The translations under genes and the position numbers were made by a program. A stretch of DNA of 64,000 nt from DATFKA01 sp042095835 (GTDB lineage: Bacteria; Bacteroidota; Bacteroidia; Chitinophagales; Saprospiraceae), in the NCBI GenBank assembly GCA_042095835.1, contig JBELML010000002.1:1-64000 (forward strand). Reading direction: 5' to 3'. This document shows, piece by piece, positions 9,614 to 18,334 of the stretch. A model generated the notes under the pieces. It did not search any database and was not told the origin of the DNA. It saw only the letters and a program-made list of their open reading frames with translations. The first letter of the stretch is position 1; the number at the start of each line of letters is the position of its first letter.

Positions 9614-10516
9614 ATGCGCATTATTGCACTGCTACTCCTTTGCCTCTCCTTTTGCTCCAGTGGCCTAGATGGTCAAGATTTAATGAAATATGGAGATGTA
9701 CTAAAGATTCCTACTGAGCCCGCTGACCATAGAATTGCCTATGGTACTGATCAATTCCAGTTTGGAGACTTACGCCTACCTGAAGGAAAAGGTCCGCACA
9801 AAGTAGTCGTGATCATTCATGGTGGTTGTTGGGTATCAGCCATCGCTGATTTGACCTTGATGGATGCAATGGCCACCCAATTGACCAAAGATGGCTACGC
9901 TACCTGGAATCTGGAATATAGGCGCATAGGAGATCCTGGTGGTGCTTGGCCCAATACCTTTCTAGATGTAGCCAAAGGGATCAATCATTTGCGAGAAATC
10001 TCTTCTCTATATGATCTAGATCTAGACCATGTGGTGGTAACAGGCCACTCCGCAGGCGGACATTTAAGCCTGTGGCAAGCGCTACAAGATCAGCTAGCTA
10101 AAGAGAGTGATATTTTTCATCCGAATCCACTTCCAGTTTCCGGCGTAGTTAGCTTGGCAGGTATCGTTGATCCGAATACCTATTTATTACGCGAAGGTTC
10201 TTCTTGTGGTTCGCATGTAGATGAGTTATTAGGTGGCTTGCCAGAGGATCGCCCACAACGATATATAGACGGAAGTCCGATCGCCTTATTGCCTACTAGC
10301 ATCCCTACGATTTTGATCACCGGCCAGCAAGATGAAACGGTTCCGCTTCGTCATGTTTTGCCCTATTATGAGAAAGCCAAGGCAGTAAAAAGTAAAATCA
10401 AAAATATAGCAGTCAATAATGCGGCTCATTTTGAAGTCATTTCCCCTGGAAGTACTGCCTGGCCTGCCATCAGTAAATCCATTAAAAAGTTAATCAAGAA
10501 AAAAGCAAGACGATAG
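9614..10516 (+). CDS. Secreted alpha/beta hydrolase (BD-FAE/carboxylesterase type)
   Basis: 300 residues. Residues 1-20 are a signal peptide (hydrophobic core followed by CSSGLDGQ; the first Cys could also act as a weak lipobox). The hydrolase fold carries the oxyanion motif H69-G-G, the nucleophile elbow GHSAGG with Ser146, acid Asp240 (TGQQDETV) and His272 (NNAAHFEV), so the triad is complete. The family (BD-FAE, kynurenine-formamidase-like and related esterases) hydrolyses ester or amide bonds of small substrates; the substrate here cannot be read from sequence. It is transcribed divergently from the protease-TIR gene across 145 bp. A MITE-like element begins 4 bp after its stop codon and no separate terminator is evident. 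Confidence 0.85.
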   Translation: MRIIALLLLCLSFCSSGLDGQDLMKYGDVLKIPTEPADHRIAYGTDQFQFGDLRLPEGKGPHKVVVIIHGGCWVSAIADLTLMDAMATQLTKDGYATWNLEYRRIGDPGGAWPNTFLDVAKGINHLREISSLYDLDLDHVVVTGHSAGGHLSLWQALQDQLAKESDIFHPNPLPVSGVVSLAGIVDPNTYLLREGSSCGSHVDELLGGLPEDRPQRYIDGSPIALLPTSIPTILITGQQDETVPLRHVLPYYEKAKAVKSKIKNIAVNNAAHFEVISPGSTAWPAISKSIKKLIKKKARR

Positions 10517-10519
10517 TAT

Positions 10520-10668
10520 ACTGTGTAAAAAGTTTATTGATGTTTTGAACTACCAGATTTTAAGCTAGATCAAGGCATGGCGCAGTCCCGATTTATATCG
10601 GGACGAGTACATAACGCAGAGATGGCTTCAAAGATGGCTTCAAAACGTTAAGTAATTTATTACACAGT
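10520..10668. mobile_element. MITE-like element with 30-bp imperfect terminal inverted repeats
   Basis: The left end (10520-10549) starts actgtgtaa and ends gttttgaa. The right end (10639-10668) starts ttcaaaac and ends ttacacagt. The two 30-bp ends pair at 24 of 30 positions. The core has no gene. It contains a perfect hairpin gtcccgat-ttat-atcgggac near 10587-10606 and a direct repeat of agatggcttcaa around 10620-10642. The short word atagt occurs just outside both ends and may be the trace of a target duplication, but this is weak. No transposase is in the window. It could also be a large transcribed hairpin. Confidence 0.5.
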
Positions 10669-10783
10669 GTAATAGTCTAATAGATTTCTGTTAAGTGATA
10701 GCAGTCTAGCTGTTACAAACTTGTGAAGGCGCCCGATTTACTAGGTAGAATTCGAGCATTCTATAGACTTTTACAAGTAAAAA

Positions 10784-11755
10784 ATGAGCATCCGACTAAA
10801 ACAGTTTCTTTTTTATACGCTTTGCCTTATTCTTATCAACTCCTGTAATGGGCAAGAAGAGATCACTGCTCAGCTTGTTCCTCAGTTGACTACCGAACAA
10901 AAAGAGGACATTCGACAGCCTGTTTATGTATCTACCGATCAAGGTTATACCTGGACTCCTTTGACAAAAGGTCTCCCAGCTTATGCCGAGGGCTCTTTCC
11001 TCGATACTATTGGCCAAGAATTGATTTTGGCTACAGATAATGTGGGATTGTTCCTCACTACTGATGGAAGGACCAATTGGAAAAATATCAGTGGGAAGCT
11101 TCCTAATCCCAAGATTAATGCGCTTTGGACCGAAGGTGATCAAATATTTGTAGGCGTCTATAAAGCGGGCGTCTATACCACTTCTGATTTTGGAAAAAAC
11201 TGGATAAACATCACCTATGACTTAAATGATAAAAAAGTGCAAGCCTTAAGGTTGATCAATAAAGAATTATATGTAGGTATTGACTCCGGAATTTCCAGAC
11301 TTGACCAAGACACCCAGACTTGGGTACCTCTTTTTACTGGAGCACAAATTCTCAGCCTTTAATACCTGGATGGCACTATGATTGCGGGGGCGAGTCGAGG
11401 TACGCTGATCAGTGAGCAAGGCGATAATAATTGGCGCTGGGCCAATGAATATGGAGCAGTCCACTATACCCGCCTTTTAGATAAAACAATTTTTGCCCTA
11501 CAAATCAATGGCGACTTACATCGGTCTACAGATATCGGAGCAAGCTGGCAAAAAGTCAGCTACCAGCCTTATCAACGATCTTATATCTATGAGGTGAGCC
11601 CCATCAACGATGAGCTCATTTTGAGCAACAATCATGGTTTGCACAGATCTAGCGATAACGGCCAAAGCTGGAAACTTTATTATCCAAATACTTCCTTTTT
11701 CTATTTTGACATGATCGAGGTGGGCGGCACCTTGTACACCACTACTCGGAACTAA
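10784..11755 (+). pseudogene. BNR/YCF48-like repeat lipoprotein interrupted by an in-frame TAA
   Basis: The frame opening at 10784 encodes a lipoprotein signal (hydrophobic core then LINSC, lipid Cys at residue 21) and Asp-box/BNR repeats such as STDQGYTW, TSDFGKNW, STDIGASW and SSDNGQSW, the pattern of beta-propeller proteins like YCF48 and secreted sialidase-like proteins. The frame is stopped by TAA at 11360-11362 (codons CTT TAA TAC). The same frame then resumes with no shift and carries two more BNR repeats to a stop at 11755. One base change explains the break, so it is either a recent nonsense mutation or a sequencing error; a truncated 192-residue product is possible. Full length would be about 323 residues. 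The 3' end overlaps the convergent DUF2177 gene by 14 bp. Confidence 0.8.
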
Positions 11756-12149
11756 TTTTAGCCGACTGCCCTACGCGCCATCCTACCCAAGCAACAGCTG
11801 CACATAGGATGGTGCCCCAGGCAATATCGATCGGTACAATCAGCCAAGGCCATCCTTCCAATACGGCCTTGTTTGTCAATTCATAAGTAGCATAAGTAAT
11901 CGCGCCATAAGCTGCTCCTTTCTGTAAAACCTCCTTAGCAGAGCTCTTGAGCAGCGGAATAACGACCAAATACAATAGCCCTCCAATAAAAAAAGGATAA
12001 AAAATAGCGGCAGCTATCCAATCTGGCGTTTCGGCCATAAAAGTGCCAAGTGTCTGGTAATAAATGCCTTGTGCAACAAAGCCCAGCCATATCCCGTCTA
12101 AAACGAGGAAACTAATCAATGCGGCGAAGTATATTTTTAGATATTTCAT
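11742..12149 (-). CDS. DUF2177 family membrane protein
   Basis: 135 residues with about four membrane segments (near 4-24, 45-67, 79-92 and 105-126). The N-terminal LDGIWLGFVAQGIYYQ and the central GAITYATYELTNKA motif are the marks of the DUF2177 family, whose function is unknown. Length agrees with the family. The gene runs convergently into the broken BNR gene and overlaps it by 14 bp. It is divergent from the cyclase gene at 12314, with 164 bp between. Confidence 0.85.
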   Translation of the reverse strand: MKYLKIYFAALISFLVLDGIWLGFVAQGIYYQTLGTFMAETPDWIAAAIFYPFFIGGLLYLVVIPLLKSSAKEVLQKGAAYGAITYATYELTNKAVLEGWPWLIVPIDIAWGTILCAAVAWVGWRVGQSAKISSE

Positions 12150-12313
12150 ACGTTTAAGGGTTCGTTGTTCAATTATAAACTATTTTTGCGAGTGAAGCGT
12201 TTGTCCGATTAGTTCATCGGCAGAACCTTTGGCTTAGATTCCGAGCCCTGGCTTAGAAATACGAAAGCCTCGCCATTTGTTTAATTAAAGCTCTTGATTG
12301 AGTAAGGCTATCA

Positions 12314-15300
12314 GTGAAACATTTGATACCCAACTTTATCCAGCATCATTTTGACCGGTTCCAACTTAATGGAGCAGTAGAAGCTAGTGTCCTCTTCGTA
12401 GATCTTACGGGCTTCACTCCTTTGACGGAAACCCTGATGGATAAAGGCTCACAAGGAGCAGAGGAACTCTCCAATATTCTCAATGAAATTTTTGAGCCTA
12501 TTGTATCCTTGGTTTATAATCGACAGGGCTTTATTCCTTATTTTGCTGGTGACTCCTTTGCCGCTATTTTCCCTTATGATCAAAAAGATGGTGCCCAAGG
12601 AGCAGTACAAGCACTTTGGGAAGTAGCTTTAGGGGCTAGCCATTATTTCATCCAACGAGATTACCAGTTCGGTGGTTTCACCATAGGTCTGAAAATTGGC
12701 CTTTCACTGGGTGAGGTAGATTGGGGAATTGTAGGGCAAAATAATCGGGCTTTCTACTTCAGAGGCCATCCTATCGATGCCAGTGCGGAAGCTCAAGAAA
12801 TGGCAAAATCCAACAACTTCGATATTGTCTTCGATGATGGAATCTACCAATTTCTGGAATCCAAGACACGGAAGTACATTAAAGAGCTGACGCCAGGTTA
12901 TTATTACCTTTCCAAACCTCTTTTGGAACCTCCAACACAATATCCAAAGGTTGAGGTACCCGAAATTCGTAGAGAAATCGCTGCCCAGTTCTTACCCGAT
13001 TCCGTTCTTGACTACACCCAAGATGGAGAATTCCGGACGGTCACCTCGATATTTATTTCCTTTTCTGAAGTAGAAGATCATCGACTACTCAACCGTTTTT
13101 CAGGTTTAGTCCTAGAATTAATTGCCAACTTTTCTGGCTATTTCAAGGAAATTGAATTTGGTGATAAAGGCGGCGTTATGGTTTGCTTTTTTGGCGCCCC
13201 CGTTGTTTTTGAGAACAACGTAGATCGCGCCTTGGAGTTTGTCTACGCTTTGCGCCTAGAACTTAACGAGCTCATCCGAAAATATCCATTTAAATACCGG
13301 ATTGGCATGACCACTGGCATCGCTTATACAGGTATCATTGGAGGCAAGGAACGCAGTCAATATGGAGCGGTGGGTAATCGAGTGAATTTAGCAGCTCGCC
13401 TGATGATGTATGCTGACTGGGACGAGATCCTAGTGGATACGATTATTCAGAAAAACCGGAATTTCCACTTCCATCCCAAAGGAAAAATCAAATACAAAGG
13501 TATCAAAGGGCCGGTACCCACTTTCAAGTTAGTCGGTAGAAAAGAAGTGCTTACCTCCGACTTTGAAGGCGGTCTAGTAGGCAGGGATTTTGAGATGAAG
13601 GATCTACTAGACTTTTCAGACCCTCTTTTTGCTGGCAAAGCAGCGGGTGTAGCTTATATCTATGGTGAAGCAGGCGTTGGCAAAAGTCGACTAGCTCACG
13701 AGTTGAAAAAAGCATTGGAAAGTACCGGCAAGGTGCAGTGGTTCACTTGCCAAACCGATGAAATCCTACGAAAGTCCTTTAATCCTTTCATTTTCTTTTT
13801 GCGCAGCTACTTCAAGCAATCGCTCAACAACTCTGCGCACAATAATGCAGACAATTTTGAGCAGCGCTTTAATCTGCTTCAAAAGCGACTAGAAGACAGC
13901 AATCATAAAAATGCGGATATCCATCTCCAGGAATTATTAAGGACCAAATCTGTCTTAGCAGCATTGATCGGTATCGTTTATCTAGATTCTCTCTGGGAAC
14001 AGTTAGATGCGAGAGGCCGCTACCAAAACACCATTTCAGCCATTATCAATCTCCTCTTAAGCGAGGCCGCCATTAAACCAACGGTCTTACAACTAGAGGA
14101 TGGGCACTGGCTGGAAGCCAACTCTTTTGAACTTCTAAATGAACTAATCCGCCAGATTGCAGACTACCCACTACTGGTATTGATTACTTCTCGCTATTCG
14201 GATAGTGGCAACAAACCGACTTTCTTTGATCATAGCGCTGCCGACCACCAGGACATTCCAAGTCTAGCAGTTGATCTAGACTTGTTACATGATAAAGCAG
14301 CTAAAGAACTAGTAGAACTGAAATTGGAAGGTAGTATTTCGACTTACTTTTTCGATATTCTCAAAAGGACAACCAACAGTAATCCTTTTTATCTACAGCA
14401 GTTATTGGATTATTTCCAAGAGCAGGATTTGTTGATCAAGAAACATGGTCAGTGGACATTGCGGCACGAAGATATCCAGCTTTCAGATTCTATTAATACC
14501 GTGTTGACAGCAAGAATTGATCGACTCTCGCCACTAGTAAAAGAGACCGTAAAAACCGCCGCCGTTATTGGTAGAGAGTTTGATGTACAAATCCTCAAAG
14601 AGGTCATGCGCTTTAATGATGAATTCATCTCCTTGAACGGCAATGCACCTAAACTCCTAAAAGAACAAGTTGACATCGCCGAGGAGGTACAAATTTGGCA
14701 ATCCCTCAATGAGGTGCGCTATATTTTTACCTATTCTTTGCTTCGGGAGGCGGCTTACAGTATGCAGCTACGTACCCGCCTACAAACTATACATAGGCAT
14801 GTAGCCGAAGCGATTGAGCGAATCTATGCCCACCAACTGGAAGCTCGTTATGTAGATTTGGCATTTCATTATGAGAAAGCCGATATCTTTGACAAAACCT
14901 GTGAGTATTTACGCAAGGCGGCTGACCATGCTCGCAACAACTATCAGAACCAACGTGCACTAGAGTTTTATGAAAAGCTATTGCATAAGCTAGGTGACCA
15001 ATCCGCTCTGGTTCAGCAAATCCGCACTTACCTAAAAAAAGGTCGCGTACTAGAATTAATTGGCGAATGGGATCAATCCGAAGAAGCTTATTTGAAAGCA
15101 CTCGACCTCGCTAAAAAGGATAGAGATGCCTTACTACTTGGTCAAGCCCACAACCGAATGGGGAGCGTAAAACTCCTGAAAGGAGAATACATCGAGGGCA
15201 AACGCTACCTCACTGCTGCCGAACAATTATTCGAGTCGATTGACGACACGAATGGCATTGCAGATGTAAAGGGAAATCTAGGTAATTTATTCTTCCGTCA

Positions 15301-16354
15301 AGGCAAATATAAAGATGCCAAAAAGGCCTTTCTAAAAAGCATCAATCTATCCTCAAAAACTCAAAAAGATTCTGTCAATCCGCAGATTGTATCCAACCTT
15401 GGCCTTACTTATATGAACCAGGGAGAATACGATGCCGGTATCAAAGTACAAGAAGATCATCTGCAACTTTACGAAAAGAAAAAAGATAAACAGGGGATGG
15501 CTATCCTTTTTACATTCTTGGGTATTGTATATCTGGAGAAAGGAGATTATGATCATGCCTTAGAAAAATTCGAAAAAGGGCTCAAGCTGAATACCGAACT
15601 CGGTAACAAACAACTCAATGCCATTGCTATTGGCAATATCGGCATAGTTTACGAACGAAAAGGAGACTACGAACAAGCCATGCAGCATTATGTCCGAGAC
15701 CTGGAACTTTGCGAAGAACTAGGGGACAAACAAGGTACGGCAATCGCTCTAGGCCTAATCGGTCAACTGCTCAATGTACAAGGAGAGTTTTTCAGAGCTA
15801 TCGAATACCTGCAAAAAGACTTGATGATTTGCGAGGAGTTGGGTTATCAAAAAGGCATTGCCAAGGCAGTCAATACCTTGGGTGATATTTTCTACTACTT
15901 GGGTCAGTACGAACGTAGCTTGCATTTTTATGATAGAGCTATTGAAGTCACCAGAAAAATTGGGAATAAACTTGTTCTGGGCTTTAGCTTGGTAGAAAAA
16001 GGAACTGTACTACTGGAAACCAATGATCGCTTTGAGCTCAAAAAGGTAGCCGAAGAAGCCCAAACAATCGCCCGCGACTTAGGGAATCCAGATCTTATCT
16101 ACGAGGCCGAACTCCTTGGTGCCAAGACACTTTTACAGGACCAACAACTTGCCCTCGCTCTACAAAAATTAGAAACATTACGGGAGAATTTCCCAACCAT
16201 CGATCAGCAAGCTCCTACTTATTTTGAATTGGCCAAAATCGTACCTGACAACGCCTCTTATCGTCAAAAAGCCCTGGAGCTTTATGAAGAACTCTACGCC
16301 GCCACACCTCGCTTCACCTACAAAAATAGAATGGATCGCTTGAGGGAAACCTGA
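12314..16354 (+). CDS. Tandem class III cyclase - P-loop ATPase - TPR protein (soluble adenylyl cyclase-like)
   Basis: 1,346 residues. Start is GTG at 12314: an in-frame stop lies at 12299-12301 and the next ATG would cut into the first domain. The first cyclase domain (about 20-205) has both metal aspartates, Asp30 (LFVDLTGFT) and Asp80 (FAGDSF), but its transition-state segment is degenerate (HPIDASAEA). The second (about 240-410) lacks the first metal Asp (IFISFSE) but has Lys285 (GDKGG) and Asn358/Arg362 (NRVNLAARLMMY). So one domain supplies metal ligands and the other the substrate Lys and the transition-state Asn/Arg, as in animal ADCY10. Residues 451-458 are a Walker A (GEAGVGKS) of a large ATPase domain. 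About 890-1300 are TPR repeats. Product is probably cAMP; the residue matching the ADCY10 adenine-recognising Thr is Gly here, so substrate is uncertain. Cytoplasmic, no membrane segment. Confidence 0.85.
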   Translation: MKHLIPNFIQHHFDRFQLNGAVEASVLFVDLTGFTPLTETLMDKGSQGAEELSNILNEIFEPIVSLVYNRQGFIPYFAGDSFAAIFPYDQKDGAQGAVQALWEVALGASHYFIQRDYQFGGFTIGLKIGLSLGEVDWGIVGQNNRAFYFRGHPIDASAEAQEMAKSNNFDIVFDDGIYQFLESKTRKYIKELTPGYYYLSKPLLEPPTQYPKVEVPEIRREIAAQFLPDSVLDYTQDGEFRTVTSIFISFSEVEDHRLLNRFSGLVLELIANFSGYFKEIEFGDKGGVMVCFFGAPVVFENNVDRALEFVYALRLELNELIRKYPFKYRIGMTTGIAYTGIIGGKERSQYGAVGNRVNLAARLMMYADWDEILVDTIIQKNRNFHFHPKGKIKYKGIKGPVPTFKLVGRKEVLTSDFEGGLVGRDFEMKDLLDFSDPLFAGKAAGVAYIYGEAGVGKSRLAHELKKALESTGKVQWFTCQTDEILRKSFNPFIFFLRSYFKQSLNNSAHNNADNFEQRFNLLQKRLEDSNHKNADIHLQELLRTKSVLAALIGIVYLDSLWEQLDARGRYQNTISAIINLLLSEAAIKPTVLQLEDGHWLEANSFELLNELIRQIADYPLLVLITSRYSDSGNKPTFFDHSAADHQDIPSLAVDLDLLHDKAAKELVELKLEGSISTYFFDILKRTTNSNPFYLQQLLDYFQEQDLLIKKHGQWTLRHEDIQLSDSINTVLTARIDRLSPLVKETVKTAAVIGREFDVQILKEVMRFNDEFISLNGNAPKLLKEQVDIAEEVQIWQSLNEVRYIFTYSLLREAAYSMQLRTRLQTIHRHVAEAIERIYAHQLEARYVDLAFHYEKADIFDKTCEYLRKAADHARNNYQNQRALEFYEKLLHKLGDQSALVQQIRTYLKKGRVLELIGEWDQSEEAYLKALDLAKKDRDALLLGQAHNRMGSVKLLKGEYIEGKRYLTAAEQLFESIDDTNGIADVKGNLGNLFFRQGKYKDAKKAFLKSINLSSKTQKDSVNPQIVSNLGLTYMNQGEYDAGIKVQEDHLQLYEKKKDKQGMAILFTFLGIVYLEKGDYDHALEKFEKGLKLNTELGNKQLNAIAIGNIGIVYERKGDYEQAMQHYVRDLELCEELGDKQGTAIALGLIGQLLNVQGEFFRAIEYLQKDLMICEELGYQKGIAKAVNTLGDIFYYLGQYERSLHFYDRAIEVTRKIGNKLVLGFSLVEKGTVLLETNDRFELKKVAEEAQTIARDLGNPDLIYEAELLGAKTLLQDQQLALALQKLETLRENFPTIDQQAPTYFELAKIVPDNASYRQKALELYEELYAATPRFTYKNRMDRLRET

Positions 16355-16500
16355 GTTGGGGACTTGGGGAGCGGAGACTGGGGGACGAGGTGACTTGGGG
16401 ACTGGGAGACAGGGAGTGGGGACTTGATTACTGACACTTATCACATGACACCCGACACCCGACACCTGACACTTGACACATAGCACATAGCACATAGCAA
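16355..16500. repeat. Low-complexity intergenic run of short direct repeats
   Basis: Directly after the cyclase stop the plus strand carries purine-rich words (variants of ggggacttgggga and gactgggagac) and then the word gacaccc/gacacct/gacactt four to five times. It ends with three copies of tagcacata near 16477-16498. No gene is credible here. The words are strand-asymmetric (G-rich then C/A-rich). A role in transcription ending or as recombination-prone filler is only a guess. Confidence 0.7.
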
Positions 16501-16515
16501 AGTACCCTCCCTACA

Positions 16516-17340
16516 TTAGGTAATCAGATCCAAAATGGCGGGGCCCCAATAGTGGATGGTAAAAAAATAAGTAGCTAATATCAAAAAAGCAGTAGCGCCA
16601 AAAGTAAGTAGTGCTGCGATGCCTTTTGCTAAAGAAGATTGAAAAAGCTGGCGCCGACCGATAAAGATTTCTGCTACTAGTAAATTGGGGAGATAAAAAA
16701 AGAAGATCATGAATTTATCGAAAGGGCCATTAAAGAAATCTGTATGGCCGAGACCATCGGTAAATAAAAACCAAAACCCATAATCCATTCGGTACAGCCA
16801 AGAACCGATAGCCAATGCAAAAAGGCGAATAGCCCAGGCACGATGCTGCTCAAAGCGTTTTTGGTAGGCGTGGCGTATCGTTTCGACGGCTGCCCAAATC
16901 ATCAATACGCCATAGAGTCCAAATCCGATATCCATCACTACTCCACCGATGGTCCCTTTGACAAAAATAAAAACCAAGCCTCCAATGCCTGCTAAAATGG
17001 AAGCCAAGACATAGATGCGCCCTAGCCATCGGTGCAAGGCTGGATACTTTTTACGCACCTTATCCATTAACTGTATACAACCCAATATCAGGATAAGGCC
17101 GCCTGCTGCGAAATGAATACCTATACCAATCGTTGCGGCCTTGGTTTCGGTATCGTAGAGCCCAGGAAGGACTTCGTTCCACTGAGCGGTATTACCCTGA
17201 AACAAGGCCGCTGCATAAAAAGCTAAAATGTAGAGGCCAAATAATAGAGCGCTAGCCCAAACCGTAGCTACCAAGGCGACGCCTAAGCGGTGCAACAATA
17301 GGTCAAGCTTATTAGTAGAAGTGGGGGAAATAGATGACAT
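16516..17340 (-). CDS. DUF2306 family multi-pass membrane protein
   Basis: About 274 residues from ATG 17340. A longer frame begins at ATG 17388, but its first 16 codons overlap the hairpin terminator of the upstream tonB gene, so the inner ATG (protein starting MSSISPTST) is preferred. Seven or so membrane segments are visible. The family marks are H-R-W-L-G-R-I-Y-V in the middle and Q-H-R-A-W-A-I-R later, followed by a W-L-Y-R-M segment. DUF2306 proteins are predicted membrane proteins with conserved His and Arg residues; a role in haem or electron chemistry has been suggested for related families but is not shown. It lies downstream of tonB on the same strand, behind the terminator, so is probably transcribed on its own. 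Confidence 0.82.
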   Translation of the reverse strand: MSSISPTSTNKLDLLLHRLGVALVATVWASALLFGLYILAFYAAALFQGNTAQWNEVLPGLYDTETKAATIGIGIHFAAGGLILILGCIQLMDKVRKKYPALHRWLGRIYVLASILAGIGGLVFIFVKGTIGGVVMDIGFGLYGVLMIWAAVETIRHAYQKRFEQHRAWAIRLFALAIGSWLYRMDYGFWFLFTDGLGHTDFFNGPFDKFMIFFFYLPNLLVAEIFIGRRQLFQSSLAKGIAALLTFGATAFLILATYFFTIHYWGPAILDLIT

Positions 17341-17373
17341 ACGAGGTGGTGTTGATGATGGGTCTAAAATAGA

Positions 17374-17404
17374 AAAAGCTATCAACATTGTGCTGATAGC
17401 TTTT
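17374..17404 (-). terminator. Rho-independent terminator of tonB
   Basis: An 11-bp perfect stem (plus strand aaaagctatca at 17374-17384, tgatagctttt at 17394-17404) with a 9-nt loop lies 22 bp past the tonB stop. On the minus strand it is followed by a T-rich run. It overlaps the first codons of the long version of the DUF2306 frame, which argues for the shorter start at 17340. Confidence 0.75.
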
Positions 17405-17425
17405 CCAAATAAACGTATAAAACGC

Positions 17426-18334
17426 TTATTGTAGGCGGAAGCGGATTGGCAAACGGAACTGCACCTTTACAGGGCGTCCTCTTTGCTTACCTGGTGTCCA
17501 AGTAATGCCTTGTCCATTCATGGAATTAACAACGCGTATAGCTTCTTCACCACAGCCTGCACCAATATCCCGAAGGATTTCAGCATTGGCTACTTTACCA
17601 TCTTTTTCCACAACGAACTGAACAACTACTGTACCTTCTACACCGTTCTCACGAGCGATTGCAGGGTATTTCAAGTTCTTACCGACAAATTCGAATACTT
17701 TGCGGTCAGAGCATTTCTTTCTAGCAGCTTTGTCAGGTTCGCCTTCACAACCTGGGAATAGAGGCATATCTTCCACAACCATAAAGATTTCATCTTCTTC
17801 TGGTGGTGGTGGTGGCGGTGGAGGAGGCGGTGGTGGTGGAGCTTTTTCTACCGGAGCTTCAATGATCTCCTCATCGGCATCGATAGATTGATCTTCGAAT
17901 TCAGGCTCATCCTCTTCTAATAATTCTTCTTCTGGAACCTCTTCAATCACCGGTGGTGGTGGAGGAGGTGGTGGTGGTGGCGGTTCAGCAGTACGAGGCG
18001 GTTCCATTTCGATATCTTCTTCGATCATGATGAAGGCACCATCATCTTCGATCCGCTCTTCGAACTGAGTCCAACTGAAAGCCAATAAGGTAAGACCTAG
18101 GGAAGCAATCAAGCCAACATTAAAGAAAGTACCACTCAAGCGAAAAGGATTCGCCTCTGGATACTTGTTTCTTGCAGCCAGGCTAGATGCGCCAGATCCT
18201 CCATTAGCACCAGATTCACTACTTACTTTGCTTGCAAAATTTCTGCGCAGGATAAAGATCATAGCCAATATCAGCGCAACAATCGCAACCAGAGCTAGCG
18301 CGAAGCCAGTACCTGAGACAGTTAAATTACCCAT
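17426..18334 (-). CDS. tonB: TonB family energy transducer with two poly-proline tracts
   Basis: 302 residues. Two membrane segments (about 9-29 and 71-89), unlike the single anchor of classical TonB. Then comes a periplasmic arm with two runs of 11 to 13 prolines (nucleotides about 17951-17985 and 17802-17840, simple CCA/CCG/CCT codon repeats) separated by an acidic segment of E and D. Residues about 215-302 are the TonB C-terminal domain: YPAIARENGVEGTVVVQF, then GCGEEAIRVV and the closing VKVQFRLPIRF. TonB passes proton-motive-force energy from ExbB/ExbD to outer-membrane receptors; none of those partners is in the window. Its start overlaps the VanZ-like gene by 8 bp, so the two are translationally coupled. 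The order gcvH, vanZ, tonB is recurrent in Bacteroidota. Confidence 0.92.
   Translation of the reverse strand: MGNLTVSGTGFALALVAIVALILAMIFILRRNFASKVSSESGANGGSGASSLAARNKYPEANPFRLSGTFFNVGLIASLGLTLLAFSWTQFEERIEDDGAFIMIEEDIEMEPPRTAEPPPPPPPPPPPVIEEVPEEELLEEDEPEFEDQSIDADEEIIEAPVEKAPPPPPPPPPPPPPEEDEIFMVVEDMPLFPGCEGEPDKAARKKCSDRKVFEFVGKNLKYPAIARENGVEGTVVVQFVVEKDGKVANAEILRDIGAGCGEEAIRVVNSMNGQGITWTPGKQRGRPVKVQFRLPIRFRLQ

Noticed and set aside
8188..10516. Protease-TIR and the adjacent hydrolase as one defence operon
   Set aside because: The two genes are divergent and the hydrolase has a signal peptide while the protease-TIR does not, so they act in different compartments.
10784..11755. Programmed stop-codon readthrough in the BNR gene
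   Set aside because: No readthrough signal is visible and a plain nonsense mutation or sequencing error explains it more simply.
16178..16495. 105-codon minus-strand frame over the cyclase 3' end and the low-complexity tract
   Set aside because: Its composition is just the reverse strand of the repeat words and of the cyclase gene; no domain and no start context.
17700..17891. Poly-glycine frame on the plus strand opposite tonB
   Set aside because: It is the mirror of the poly-proline codons of tonB and has no independent support.
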